From Comamonas sp. lk (GTDB taxonomy: Bacteria > Pseudomonadota > Gammaproteobacteria > Burkholderiales > Burkholderiaceae_C), in assembly GCF_900564145.1 (NCBI RefSeq), contig NZ_UOOB01000002.1, positions 434,001-498,000 of the forward strand: a stretch of 64,000 bases of DNA. Reading direction: 5' to 3'. The translations under genes and the position numbers were made by a program. Of the stretch, positions 55,036 through 63,974 are shown piece after piece. Position 1 is the first letter of the stretch, and every line of letters begins with the position of its first letter. The notes beneath the pieces are model-generated. The model made no database searches and was not told where the DNA came from. It was given only the letters and a program-made list of their open reading frames with translations.

Positions 55036-57195
55036 TCAAAATTTCAGGTTTGCCGTAATCCAGAAAGTACGGCCGGCCTGCGTCACGCCCGAGACGGAAG
55101 AACCTCCCTGGAAGTAGCTGTTGACCCAGGTCGGCGTGCCGTTGACGTTGACCAGGCTGTACTTGCGGAAGTCCTTGTTGAACAGATTGAAGATGTTGGC
55201 GTTGATGCTCAGGTTCTTGTTGACCTGGTAGCTACCACCCAGATGGAACAGCTGGTAGCTCTTGATATCGCCCACTGCGTCAAACACGGCCTTGTTGGCA
55301 TTGCTCAGGTTGGCGTAGGAGCCGCTGAAACGCGGGCTCTTGCCGCGCAGCTCGCCGCGCAGCCACAAGCGCCACTGGCTGTGCGGCGTCCAGTCCAGCT
55401 GCGCGCTGCCGATGTGGCGAGCGGTGTTGGCCAGTTGGCCGTTACGCACACCGCCTTCAATCACTTCGCTGTCGGTGAAGGTGTAACCGGCGCGCACGGC
55501 CCATTGCTTGTTCAGCTGGGCGCGGGTGCTCAGCTCCAGACCCTTGGTCTTGGCCTTGTCCACGTTGATGGCGTAATCGGCCGTGGGGTTGAAGGCACAG
55601 CTGGAAATCGCCACCGAAGCGCAGTTACCGCCGCTGCTGATCTTGTCCTTGATGTCGTTGTGGAACAACGTAGCGCCGGCCGTCCAGCCCGCCTTGTTGT
55701 CAAACAAGGCCGACAGCTCCACGCTGGTGCTGACTTCAGGCTTGAGGTTGGGGTTGCCGATGTTGATGGTCGTACCCTGGCCGCTGACGCCGCTGACGCC
55801 GTCGATCAGCTGGTTCAGGCGCGGTGCCTTGAAGCCCCTGCTGACGCCGCCCTTGAAGGTCCAGTTCGTGGTTGCATCCCAGACCACATAGGCACGGGGG
55901 CTGAAGTGGCCGCCAAACGCGTCGTGGTGGTCATAGCGGCCGCCCAGCGTAGCGGTCAGGCCTTCGCGCAAACGCCATTCGTCTTCGGCAAAGAACGACC
56001 ACATGGTCTGCTTGTGGCTTTGAGGCAACAGGCCGTCCTTGAGTTTGGCATCCCAGAGCTGACCGCCCAAGGTCATGATGTGCTTGTCGCCCAAAGGAGC
56101 AACCAGCTTGGTGTCCAGCACCACATTGGTGGTCTTGAGCTCGCGGTCGCTGCCGCTGCGCGGATCGCCCTTGGGCACGGCGGCGCCGGGAATGGTACGG
56201 CCGATGGTCTCGGTTTCCGTGTGCATCAGGCTGCTTTCCAGCAAGCCAAAGCCCAGGCGGCTGGCATGACCGATGGCAAGCTGATCGCGGTTGAAGCGCA
56301 GGGCGTCCTTGTAACCGGGTGGGTTGTTGGGTGTCAGCGCATCACGGCTGCCCAGGCGGCCATCTTCGTTGTTGTACCAGGTGCGGGCCTGCTCCACATC
56401 CAGCCAGATATCGTGCTGGCGGTTGGGTGTCAGCGTCAGGCGTGCGCCCAGATTGTGCTGGCGGCTTTCAGCCGGGGCCGGGTTGCGGGCCTGGGTCGGC
56501 TGGTTGGCATTGGGAGCCAGGACCCAGTCCGAAGCCTCGCGGCCACTGTAGCTGCCGCGCACGGCCAGACCCAGCAGATCGGACTTGATGGGGCCGTTGA
56601 TGTAGATATTGCTCTTGTACTGGTTGCCCCATTCGCTGTCTTGCGGAATGCCGGCACCGATGCTGACCTCGCCGCCCCACTCCTTGGCCACCTTGCGGGT
56701 GATGATGTTGATCACGCCGCCCATGGCATCCGAGCCGTAGAGGGTGGACATGGGGCCGCGAATGACTTCGATGCGTTCAATGGCCGACACCGGTGGCATG
56801 AAGCTGGTCAGCGCCGCGCCAAAGCCGTTGGGCGTGACGTCGCCGGCCACGTTCTGGCGACGGCCGTCGATCAGGATCAGCGTGTAGTCGCTGGGCATGC
56901 CGCGAATGCTGATATCCAGGCCGCCGGTCTTGCCCGTACCGCCCATGACGTCGATGCCTTCCACGCCTTGCAGGGCTTCGGCCAGATCACGGAAATTCTT
57001 GCTTTCCAGCTCTTCGCGGATCACCACCGAAATCGAGGCAGGCGCATTCTTGAGCTCTTGCTCAAAGCCGGAGGCAGACACCACCACTTCGCTCATGGTG
57101 TGGGCTTCCTGAGCGACTGCGTTGACGCAGGCGGCTGCGGCCAGCGCCAGCAAAGTGGGTTGCAAAAGCATGCGACGTGTCGCAATTTTGGACAT
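55036..57195 (-). CDS. TonB-dependent siderophore receptor, CirA-like
   Basis: A ~719-residue outer-membrane receptor. After the signal peptide (to ~AQ29) the plug runs VVVSASGFEQELKNAPASIS, LDISIRGMPSDYTLILIDGR, RIEVIRGPMSTLYGSDAMGG and VINIITRKV, then a barrel ending in LKF. It follows E. coli CirA closely in the plug and in FFAEDEWRLREGL, FSPRAYVVWDAT and KGGVSRGFKAPRLNQL. CirA takes up catechol breakdown products and linear catecholates; the ligand here is inferred. GGGAG precedes ATG 57195. Two Fur-like sites lie ~150-190 bases upstream. Confidence 0.88.
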   Translation of the reverse strand: MSKIATRRMLLQPTLLALAAAACVNAVAQEAHTMSEVVVSASGFEQELKNAPASISVVIREELESKNFRDLAEALQGVEGIDVMGGTGKTGGLDISIRGMPSDYTLILIDGRRQNVAGDVTPNGFGAALTSFMPPVSAIERIEVIRGPMSTLYGSDAMGGVINIITRKVAKEWGGEVSIGAGIPQDSEWGNQYKSNIYINGPIKSDLLGLAVRGSYSGREASDWVLAPNANQPTQARNPAPAESRQHNLGARLTLTPNRQHDIWLDVEQARTWYNNEDGRLGSRDALTPNNPPGYKDALRFNRDQLAIGHASRLGFGLLESSLMHTETETIGRTIPGAAVPKGDPRSGSDRELKTTNVVLDTKLVAPLGDKHIMTLGGQLWDAKLKDGLLPQSHKQTMWSFFAEDEWRLREGLTATLGGRYDHHDAFGGHFSPRAYVVWDATTNWTFKGGVSRGFKAPRLNQLIDGVSGVSGQGTTINIGNPNLKPEVSTSVELSALFDNKAGWTAGATLFHNDIKDKISSGGNCASVAISSCAFNPTADYAINVDKAKTKGLELSTRAQLNKQWAVRAGYTFTDSEVIEGGVRNGQLANTARHIGSAQLDWTPHSQWRLWLRGELRGKSPRFSGSYANLSNANKAVFDAVGDIKSYQLFHLGGSYQVNKNLSINANIFNLFNKDFRKYSLVNVNGTPTWVNSYFQGGSSVSGVTQAGRTFWITANLKF

Positions 57196-57338
57196 GATGA
57201 CTCCCACGCCAGACAGAAGTTGGCGTTTTGATACTGAGATTGGATGTGCGGGCTACGGGGAGCCCGGAGAGGCGGCTGGCGGAGCAGCGCAAGAGAGACA
57301 AGCCTGAGTTGTGTTTCTATTTGTAGGCTCGACGGGGG

Positions 57339-57381
57339 CGATTATCATTCAACAAACAAAAACCATTCTCATTCTTGTTAT
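57339..57381. promoter_or_regulatory. Fur-box-like cluster before the CirA-like gene
   Basis: Two partial Fur sites read on the minus strand: AAGAATGAGAATGG and GAATGATAATCG, about 20 bases apart. Each matches the GATAAT-type hexamer repeat. The rest of the 350-base gap (57196-57545) holds only the slt terminator. Confidence 0.65.
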
Positions 57382-57464
57382 TAATTTGAAGGTCATTGCT
57401 GTGTTGTGCAGCTGCCGTGGTATCTGTGCGCGAACCAGAACCGCAGCCTTTGGACCGAACAAGC

Positions 57465-57503
57465 ATAAAAAAAGCGCTCAACCCCATACAGGGTGAGCGC
57501 TTT
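57465..57503 (-). terminator. Rho-independent terminator after slt
   Basis: On the minus strand AAAGCGCTCA and TGAGCGCTTT form a ten-base stem around a 13-base loop, followed by seven or more T residues. It lies 43 bases after the slt stop. Confidence 0.85.
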
Positions 57504-57545
57504 CAGCCAGCAAAAAGATAGCTAACTAGCAGGCATGGCAGCCGA

Positions 57546-59525
57546 TCAAGGCAGGTCTTTCATGGGCTCGGCTTCATTGCTGGGGCGCGGGCCTACCGTG
57601 CCCAGCCGGCTTTTGAGCGACTGCGGCTGGCCTGTGATCAAGGCCGCATAGTTGGTGGTGTTGGACAACACTTTTTTCACATAGTCACGCGTTTCACTGA
57701 AAGGCACGTTTTCGGCCCAGATGGCAGCATCCAGCACCGGGCCGTTGCGCCAGTTGCGCGGTCGGCCCGGGCCGGCGTTGTAGCCTGCGGCAGCCATGGC
57801 CATGGAGCCGTCAAAGTCGTCCAGCGCCAGTTTCAGATAGGCCGTGCCTATGGTGATGTTGGTGTCCCGGTCGTTGATCATGCCCGGCGTGAAGTCGCTC
57901 AGGCCAATCTTCTTGGCCGTCCAGCGCGCCGTGGCCGGCATGACCTGCATCAGGCCGGAAGCGCCCACACCCGAGCGCGCATCCATGATGAAGCGGCTTT
58001 CCTGACGGATCAGGCCATAGACATAGGCCGGATCCAGCCCGATGTTGCGCGACTTGCTGAGCACGGTATCGCGGTAAGGCATGGGAAAGCGCTGATTCCA
58101 GTCCGCAAAGGTCTTGGTGCGCTCGCTGGTGTTGATACAGCGATCCCAGACATGGCGCTCGCAGGCCAGATCGGCGGCGGCATACAGCTCGCGGTCGCCC
58201 AGGCCGCCGGGCTGGTGCAGATTGGTGCTGTAGTTCCACTCGCGCACGCCTTCGCTGCGCAGGCCGATCTGAATCGCATACAGGCTGCGGGCCAGACCGG
58301 GGTTGGCGCGGGCCGAAGCTTTTTCCTGGGCCGTCAAAGGCGCGGGAGCCGGGGGCACGCTGATGCGCTGACCGATTTCCTCCAGAGCCAGTTGCTCGTA
58401 GAAGCTGGCCGAGCCGGCCGTATCTTCCAGCAGTTGGCGGGCTTCGGCTCTTTCCTCGGCATTGGGGCGGCCGGCCAGCATGGCCTTGGCTTTCCAGTAG
58501 CTCCAGGTCGGGTCGGTGCGCTCGGGGCCCATGGCGTCAATCGCGCGGTGCACGGCCTTCCAGTCGCCGGCGCGCAGAGCTGCGCGAGCCTTCCAGCCCA
58601 GCAGGTCGTCGCTCAGGTCTTCGTTGCGGCGCACCTTGCCAAAATAGCTGTTGGCATCGGGCGAGAGCTTGAAAGCCGCCTGCTTGCCCGCCACCGCCCA
58701 GGCCCAGTTGCGCTCTTCTGCGTTCAGCTGCACGCCCCAGCCGCCTTCGATCTGCGTGGTGGCGGCATCGGGGTCGCTGGCCGCCATGCGGATCAGGGCC
58801 AGCAAGGCCAGCTCCTTGCGCTCGCGGCCGCGGGATTTGCTCTGGCCGGACAGGTATTTGGCCGGAGAGGCAAACACCTGAGCTACCTGATCGGCCGCAT
58901 CGGGAGCGACGATGGCCACCGCATCGCGCGCGGCCTTTTGCCGGTTGGCTTCGGTGGCTGTGCGGGCGCGGCGCCAGATGTCGGCATCAGTGAGCTGTTT
59001 TTGCGCATACAACTGGCCGGCCGCCGTGGTGCAGCCGTCATCGGCATCTTTTTGCGCCAGCCACAGATCGCGCACCTGCTGGCCCGCATTGGGCGCGATG
59101 CGGCCTTGCGCTGCATCGGCCAGCACGGCGTAGCAGGCCACGGATTTGTCGTCGCGCATGCGGAACTGCGGATAGACGCGGGCAAACGTCAGCCAGTCGC
59201 GCTGCTTGCCCAGCAGCAGCAGCCAGTCGTTGCGCATGCGGTCTTCCTGATAGGTGCCGGCATAGCGCGTGAGAAAGGCCTGGATTTCATCGGGCGAAGC
59301 CGTCTCAAGACGGCTCTTGAGTTCCCAGTACGCGGCCCAAGGTTCGAGGGGGTGACCGCTGGCCTGCGGCAGCAACTGCGCCAGCGTGGACCGGTCTCGC
59401 TTGAGGAATGCTTTTTGCATGTCCAGCAAGACGGCATCTGCCGAGTTTTGCGCCTGAGCCAGCGGAGCGGCTACAGTCAAAAGGGAAGCCGCACAAAGCG
59501 GTGTCAAAATCTTCAGCCAGTGCAT
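57546..59525 (-). CDS. slt: Soluble lytic transglycosylase
   Basis: A 659-residue periplasmic Slt70-type enzyme that cleaves peptidoglycan to 1,6-anhydro muropeptides. A signal peptide (MHWLKILTPL to AQAQ) precedes a long helical superhelix and a C-terminal lysozyme-like domain with the catalytic Glu in YGLIRQESRFIMDARS, then GASGLMQVMPATARWTAKKI and AAAGYNAGPGRPRNWRNG. The start codon lies 15 bases from that of fau on the other strand, and no purine-rich ribosome-binding site precedes it. Confidence 0.94.
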   Translation of the reverse strand: MHWLKILTPLCAASLLTVAAPLAQAQNSADAVLLDMQKAFLKRDRSTLAQLLPQASGHPLEPWAAYWELKSRLETASPDEIQAFLTRYAGTYQEDRMRNDWLLLLGKQRDWLTFARVYPQFRMRDDKSVACYAVLADAAQGRIAPNAGQQVRDLWLAQKDADDGCTTAAGQLYAQKQLTDADIWRRARTATEANRQKAARDAVAIVAPDAADQVAQVFASPAKYLSGQSKSRGRERKELALLALIRMAASDPDAATTQIEGGWGVQLNAEERNWAWAVAGKQAAFKLSPDANSYFGKVRRNEDLSDDLLGWKARAALRAGDWKAVHRAIDAMGPERTDPTWSYWKAKAMLAGRPNAEERAEARQLLEDTAGSASFYEQLALEEIGQRISVPPAPAPLTAQEKASARANPGLARSLYAIQIGLRSEGVREWNYSTNLHQPGGLGDRELYAAADLACERHVWDRCINTSERTKTFADWNQRFPMPYRDTVLSKSRNIGLDPAYVYGLIRQESRFIMDARSGVGASGLMQVMPATARWTAKKIGLSDFTPGMINDRDTNITIGTAYLKLALDDFDGSMAMAAAGYNAGPGRPRNWRNGPVLDAAIWAENVPFSETRDYVKKVLSNTTNYAALITGQPQSLKSRLGTVGPRPSNEAEPMKDLP

Positions 59526-59540
59526 GGAGGAATTTATCTG

Positions 59541-60113
59541 ATGGACAAAGCAGCTTTACGCCGCAAGTTGATTGACCAGCGCCTTAACCTTTCCGACCGC
59601 TTGCAGCGCGCGGAGGCGCTGCAGCAGGTGATGCGCTTTTGGCTGATAGACCGGCCCGATTCCGTGATTGGCGCCTATTGGCCCATCAAGGGAGAGTTCG
59701 ATCCGCTGCCAGCCCTGCATCGCTGGAAAGAAGATGGCGAGCTACAGGGTACTCCACAACGGCGCAAGATTGGACTGCCCGTCATCGATAAGCAACGCAA
59801 GACGCTGAGCTTTCATGCCTGGTACCCCGGTTGCCCCATGGAAGAGGATGCCTATGGCATCCCCAAACCCAAGGATACCGAGGTGCTCACGCCCACGCTG
59901 CTTTTCGTGCCCTGCGTGGGTTATGCCGCCGGCGGCTACCGCCTGGGCTATGGCGGCGGTTTTTATGACCGCACGCTGGCAGCGCTGCAGCCTCGGCCCT
60001 TTACTGTGGGCCTGGGCTATACCAACGGCTATGTGGATGACTTCAGCCCCGAAGCCCACGATTTGCCGCTGGACGCCATCCTCAACGACAACGGCGTGGT
60101 CTGGCCGGTATGA
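59541..60113 (+). CDS. fau: 5-formyltetrahydrofolate cyclo-ligase
   Basis: The enzyme converts 5-formyl-THF to 5,10-methenyl-THF with ATP. The 190-residue protein begins MDKAALRRKLIDQRLNL and shows IGAYWPIKGEFDPLPAL, FVPCVGYAAGGYRLGYGGGF YDRTL (split for length) and the late VGLGYTNGYV. GGAGG sits ten bases before ATG 59541 and overlaps the slt start region. The upstream ORF extension is antisense to slt and rejected. The next small gene overlaps its stop by four bases. Confidence 0.94.
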   Translation: MDKAALRRKLIDQRLNLSDRLQRAEALQQVMRFWLIDRPDSVIGAYWPIKGEFDPLPALHRWKEDGELQGTPQRRKIGLPVIDKQRKTLSFHAWYPGCPMEEDAYGIPKPKDTEVLTPTLLFVPCVGYAAGGYRLGYGGGFYDRTLAALQPRPFTVGLGYTNGYVDDFSPEAHDLPLDAILNDNGVVWPV

Positions 60114-60397
60114 GTCATCCGCGCAAAAACATTCCCCAGCGCCGCTACCGGCAGCGTCCGCCGCTGACCGTCATGCAGCAACCGCTGTCGCACGGCGAGG
60201 TTCAGCGTCTGCAAGCCCATATGCGGCGCCACGGGCCGCGCAGCCTCACGCCTGCGCAGCACGATGCCATCTGGGATTTTCTGTTCGAGCAGCCTGAAAG
60301 CCATAGCTGGATCAGCCAGATGGTCGATCAGATCCATGCCGGCCAGAAAGCCCTGCGCCCCGCAAGCACCCGACTGGAAACGGCAGCACCGAGCTGA
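60110..60397 (+). CDS. Small basic hypothetical protein coupled to fau
   Basis: A 95-residue protein that I do not recognise. The N-terminus is strongly basic (HPRKNIPQRRYRQRP), followed by a predicted helical middle (LSHGEVQRLQAHMRRHGPRS, TPAQHDAIWDFLFEQPESHS). There is no signal peptide, membrane segment or cysteine. The ATGA overlap with fau supports real translation. The basic helical build could suit nucleic-acid or ribosome binding, but this is a guess. Confidence 0.6.
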   Translation: MSHPRKNIPQRRYRQRPPLTVMQQPLSHGEVQRLQAHMRRHGPRSLTPAQHDAIWDFLFEQPESHSWISQMVDQIHAGQKALRPASTRLETAAPS

Positions 60398-60420
60398 AGC
60401 GCTGTCAGCGCTCCTGATTA

Positions 60421-60486
60421 GAGAGCAGCCAGCGTAATTTCAACCTTGATTTCAATGTGATTTTTATCTGAAATCCATTGAAATCA
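60421..60486. repeat. Hairpin repeat between the small gene and queC
   Basis: Perfect ten-base arms GATTTCAATG and CATTGAAATC enclose an AT-rich loop, preceded by GCCAGCGTAATTTCAACC. The GCCAGCGTAA block matches, reversed, the hairpin at 54797-54887. Both sit between convergent genes, so a terminator-like role is plausible. Confidence 0.55.
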
Positions 60487-60505
60487 TGTGACAGATGCTC
60501 CTGTT

Positions 60506-61273
60506 TTAGGACTGAGCGGCGCTGGCGGCCCGCCAGTGCTTCCAGCCTTGTGCACGCAGCTCGCAAGCCGGGCAGTTGCCGCAGCCATAGCCCCAGTCGT
60601 GCAGCTCCTCGCGCACGCCTTGGTAGCAGGTATGGGTCTCGGTGCGGATCAGCTCGACCAGCGCATCGCCGCCCAGGTCGTGGGCCATTTGCCAGGTCTG
60701 GGCCTTGTCCAGCCACATCAGCGGCGTATCAATGCGCAGCCTGCGCTCCAACCCCAGATTCAGCGCCAGCTGCTGGGCCTTCATGGTGTCGTCACGGCAA
60801 TCGGGGTAGCCGGAGTAATCGGTCTCGCAAACGCCGGTGACGATGACCGTCAAACCGCGGCGGTAGGCCAGCGCACCCGCCAGCGTGAGAAACAGCAGAT
60901 TGCGCCCCGGCACAAAAGTGTTGGGCAAGCCGTCGGCCTGCATGGCAAACGCCACGTCATCGGTCAGGGACGAGCCGCCGATCTGCTTGAGCACATCCAG
61001 CGAGAGCACATGGTCCTCACCCAGGCGCGGCGCCCACTGGGGGAAGCGGCGGGCCAGCTCCTGGCGCACGCTCAGCCTCACCTCCATCTCCACGCTATGG
61101 CGCTGACCGTAGTCAAAACCCAGCGTCTCCACGCGCTCATACATGGCCAGCGCCTGGGCCAGGCAGGTGGTCGAGTCCTGGCCGCCGGAAAACAGCACCA
61201 GAGCCGTCTTGTGATGGCCTGCGCCGGCCGGCGTGGAGGTGGGGTGGGGAGTGTGGGACGTAGTTTGGGACAT
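60506..61273 (-). CDS. queC: 7-cyano-7-deazaguanine synthase
   Basis: QueC makes preQ0 from 7-carboxy-7-deazaguanine with ATP and ammonia in queuosine synthesis. The 255-residue protein has the PP-loop [19 protein letters not shown] and [20 protein letters not shown], and the zinc-binding C-terminus with Cys in THTCYQGV and [14 protein letters not shown] ~20-residue Thr/Pro/His-rich leader precedes the PP-loop. No other queuosine gene is in the window. Confidence 0.95.
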   Translation of the reverse strand: MSQTTSHTPHPTSTPAGAGHHKTALVLFSGGQDSTTCLAQALAMYERVETLGFDYGQRHSVEMEVRLSVRQELARRFPQWAPRLGEDHVLSLDVLKQIGGSSLTDDVAFAMQADGLPNTFVPGRNLLFLTLAGALAYRRGLTVIVTGVCETDYSGYPDCRDDTMKAQQLALNLGLERRLRIDTPLMWLDKAQTWQMAHDLGGDALVELIRTETHTCYQGVREELHDWGYGCGNCPACELRAQGWKHWRAASAAQS

Positions 61274-61394
61274 AGGCCTGCAATTAGATCACCGCGCCCA
61301 CGACCGCAGAGGCCGCCGGGCTATGCCGTAGACAAGGTATAGGCAGCTTCAGCCATTCATTGCTAAGCTTGAGCCCGCACTGCTGGAGACTGTC

Positions 61395-62078
61395 ATGCTC
61401 ACTCTTTACATAGGCAACAAAAACTATTCATCCTGGTCTATGCGCCCCTGGGTGCTGATGCGCCAGACCGGGATTGCCTTCGAGGAGCAGATGCTGCGGT
61501 TTGACGGCTTCGGTCCGGACTCCAGCTTCAAGCAGCGGGCCCTGGCCCTGTCGCCGGCCGGCCGCGTGCCCATCCTCATCGACGGCGGACTGAGGCTGTG
61601 GGACAGTCTGGCCATCAGCGAATACTTGGCCGAGAAGTTTCCGGAAAAACACCTCTGGCCCCAGCAGCTGCTCAACCGCGCCCGCGCGCGCTGCCTGGTG
61701 GCCGAGATGCACAGCAGCTTTACCTCCTTGCGCAGCCTGTGTCCCATGAATATCGAGGCCCGTCTGCCAGAAGTCGGCGCCAAGCTCTGGGTCGAACACC
61801 CGCCGCTGCGCGCCGATGTGCAGCTGCTGCAGGATCTCTGGACGCCGCTGCTCGCTGCCGCCAACGGCCCCATGCTGTTTGACCAGTTCAGCATTGCCGA
61901 TGCCTTCTTCGCCCCCGTCTGCATGCGCTTGAACACCTACGCCCTGCCCCTCTCGCCCGCCGTGCAAGCCTATGTACAGCGCGTCAGCAACCTGCCCGCC
62001 GTGCAGGAATGGGTGCAGGCGGCGCGCGCCGAGCGCGACTTCCGGCCCTTTGAAGAACCTTATCGCTCCCAGCCCTGA
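61395..62078 (+). CDS. Glutathione S-transferase family protein
   Basis: A 227-residue GST. The thioredoxin-like N-terminal domain (MLTLYIGNKNYSSWSMRPWV) carries the likely catalytic Ser of SSWS and the glutathione-binding PAGRVPILIDG and WDSLAISEYLAE. An all-helical C-terminal domain follows (ARARCLVAEMHSSFTSLRSL, FSIADAFFAPVCMRLNTY). GGAG precedes ATG 61395. It is 30 bases upstream of cca on the same strand. The electrophile cannot be inferred. Confidence 0.9.
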   Translation: MLTLYIGNKNYSSWSMRPWVLMRQTGIAFEEQMLRFDGFGPDSSFKQRALALSPAGRVPILIDGGLRLWDSLAISEYLAEKFPEKHLWPQQLLNRARARCLVAEMHSSFTSLRSLCPMNIEARLPEVGAKLWVEHPPLRADVQLLQDLWTPLLAAANGPMLFDQFSIADAFFAPVCMRLNTYALPLSPAVQAYVQRVSNLPAVQEWVQAARAERDFRPFEEPYRSQP

Positions 62079-62108
62079 AAGCGCGCCGATAGCCACTACC
62101 ATTGCCGG

Positions 62109-63389
62109 ATGAGCGAAGTGAAGGTCAACGAGTTTCAGATCTACAAGGTCGGCGGTGCCGTACGCGACCAGTTGCTGGGTCTGCCTGTCAACGATACCGA
62201 CTGGGTGGTGGTGGGCGCCACGCCCGAGCAGATGACGGCCCGCGGCTATGTGGCCGTGGGCAGGGACTTCCCCGTCTTTCTGCACCCGAAAACCCATGAG
62301 GAATATGCGCTGGCCCGCACCGAGCGCAAGAACGGCATGGGCTACCGCGGCTTCGTGGTGCACACGGCCGCAGATGTGACGCTGGAAGAAGACCTGGCAC
62401 GGCGCGATCTGACTATCAATGCCATAGCGGCCCCCGCAGACTGGAAAAGCGCCAGCGAGCTAAAAGACCTGGTAGACCCCTATAACGGCCAGCAAGACCT
62501 GCGAGACAAGGTGCTGCGCCACGTCACCGAAGCGTTTCGCGAGGACCCGGTGCGCATACTGCGCCTGGCCCGTTTTGCGGCTCGCTTTACCGCGTTTTCC
62601 GTAGCTCCCGAAACCCTGCAGCTGATGCGCGAAATGGTAGCGGCCGGCGAGGTCGATGCCCTGGTGCCCGAGCGCGTGTGGCAGGAAATCAGCCGTGGCC
62701 TGATGGAGGAGCAGCCTTCGCGCATGTTCGAGCTTTTGCGCGAATGCGGCGCGCTGGCCGTGCTGCTGCCCGAACTCGACCGCCTCTGGGGCGTGCCTCA
62801 GCGCGCCGAATACCACCCGGAAGTCGACAGCGGCGTGCACGCCATGATGGTGCTGGACATGTCGGCCCGGCTGCAGACGCCGCTGACCGTGCGCTTTGCC
62901 TGCCTGTGCCATGACTTTGGCAAGGGCACAACGCCCGCCGACGTGCTGCCCCGCCATATCGGCCATGAACAGCGCAGCGCCCGTCTGCTCAAGGACGTTT
63001 GCGAGCGCTGGCGCGTGCCCAACGAATGCCGCGAGCTGGCCGACCTGGTGGCCCGCGAGCACGGCAATATTCACCGCAGCCATGAGCTCAATGCGGCCGC
63101 CCTGCTGCGCCTGCTGGAGCGCTGCGATGCCATACGCAAGCCCGCACGTTTTGAAGAAGCCTTGATGGCCTGCGAATGCGATGCACGCGGCCGCCTGGGT
63201 TTTGAAGATGCCGCCTACCCTCAGCGCCAGCGCCTGGGAGGCGCCATGCAAGCGGCTTTGGCGGTGGACACCGCCCCGGTAGCCCAGGCCGCTGCCCAGC
63301 GCGGGCTCAAAGGCAAGGCCATTGGCGAAGCCGTGAGCAAGGCCCGCGAGCAGGCGATTGCCGACTGGCTGACCCGGCAGAGCATTTGA
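62109..63389 (+). CDS. cca: Multifunctional CCA-adding tRNA nucleotidyltransferase
   Basis: The enzyme builds or repairs the tRNA 3'-CCA end; the HD domain adds phosphatase and phosphodiesterase activity. The 426-residue protein shows the class II start FQIYKVGGAVRDQLLGLPVN and DTDWVVVGATPEQM, then EEDLARRDLTINAIA, REDPVRILRLARFAARF, and an HD domain with HAMMVLDMSARLQTPLTVRF and LCHDFGKG. Length and HD domain match the E. coli-type long form. Confidence 0.96.
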   Translation: MSEVKVNEFQIYKVGGAVRDQLLGLPVNDTDWVVVGATPEQMTARGYVAVGRDFPVFLHPKTHEEYALARTERKNGMGYRGFVVHTAADVTLEEDLARRDLTINAIAAPADWKSASELKDLVDPYNGQQDLRDKVLRHVTEAFREDPVRILRLARFAARFTAFSVAPETLQLMREMVAAGEVDALVPERVWQEISRGLMEEQPSRMFELLRECGALAVLLPELDRLWGVPQRAEYHPEVDSGVHAMMVLDMSARLQTPLTVRFACLCHDFGKGTTPADVLPRHIGHEQRSARLLKDVCERWRVPNECRELADLVAREHGNIHRSHELNAAALLRLLERCDAIRKPARFEEALMACECDARGRLGFEDAAYPQRQRLGGAMQAALAVDTAPVAQAAAQRGLKGKAIGEAVSKAREQAIADWLTRQSI

Positions 63390-63434
63390 TTTCTGCCGCT
63401 GATGCGCCCAGGCGCGCAGCAACGCAGCAGGAAC

Positions 63435-63869
63435 TCAAATCACCGACTGCACCCAGCGCACGATCTCTCCGGGCGGCAGCGCGCCCGAGATGCGACCCAG
63501 CTCCCGCCCTTCCTTGAACACCACCATGGTGGGAATGCTGCGGATGCCAAAAGGTGCCGAGGCCTGGGGATGGGCCTCGGTATCGAGCTTGGCAAACTGC
63601 GCCTGGCCCGCCAAGGTCTGCGCCGCCTGGGCAAAGCCCGGAGCCATCATGCGGCAAGGCCCGCACCAGGGCGCCCAGAAATCCACCACCACCGGCAGCT
63701 GGCTGCGGCCCCTGTGCCGGGCAAAGCTGTCCGCATCCAGAGCCACAGGCTCGCCCGTCACCAAGGGCTTATGGCAGCTGCCGCAGTCCGGGCTGTTCGC
63801 CAGCTGCTCTTTGGCAATGCGGTTGGTGGTGTGGCAGTGGGGGCAGACGTAGTGCAGGGATTCGGACAT
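63435..63869 (-). CDS. trxC: Thioredoxin 2
   Basis: A 144-residue thioredoxin with an N-terminal zinc site (YVCPHCHTTN and CGSC) and the redox-active DFWAPWCGPCRMMAPGF, followed by IRSIPTMVVFKEGREL with the cis-Pro. The zinc ribbon identifies TrxC rather than TrxA. I chose ATG 63869 (MSESLHYVCPHCH); the ORF extends 27 codons upstream without homology. It is convergent with cca. In E. coli trxC is under OxyR; no OxyR site is claimed here. Confidence 0.95.
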   Translation of the reverse strand: MSESLHYVCPHCHTTNRIAKEQLANSPDCGSCHKPLVTGEPVALDADSFARHRGRSQLPVVVDFWAPWCGPCRMMAPGFAQAAQTLAGQAQFAKLDTEAHPQASAPFGIRSIPTMVVFKEGRELGRISGALPPGEIVRWVQSVI

Positions 63870-63974
63870 GGGCAGAACTTTCGGCAAGCGTTTCGGGTGA
63901 CAAGGCCGGACGGCCTTGTGGCAGCCTGATAGTTGCAGCCACGGCGGCAAGATTCAAGCCCCGGAAATCGCGGC

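Noticed and set aside
55243..57231. Plus-strand ORF of 662 codons across the CirA-like receptor
   Set aside because: Antisense shadow of the receptor with no family motif and no ribosome-binding site.
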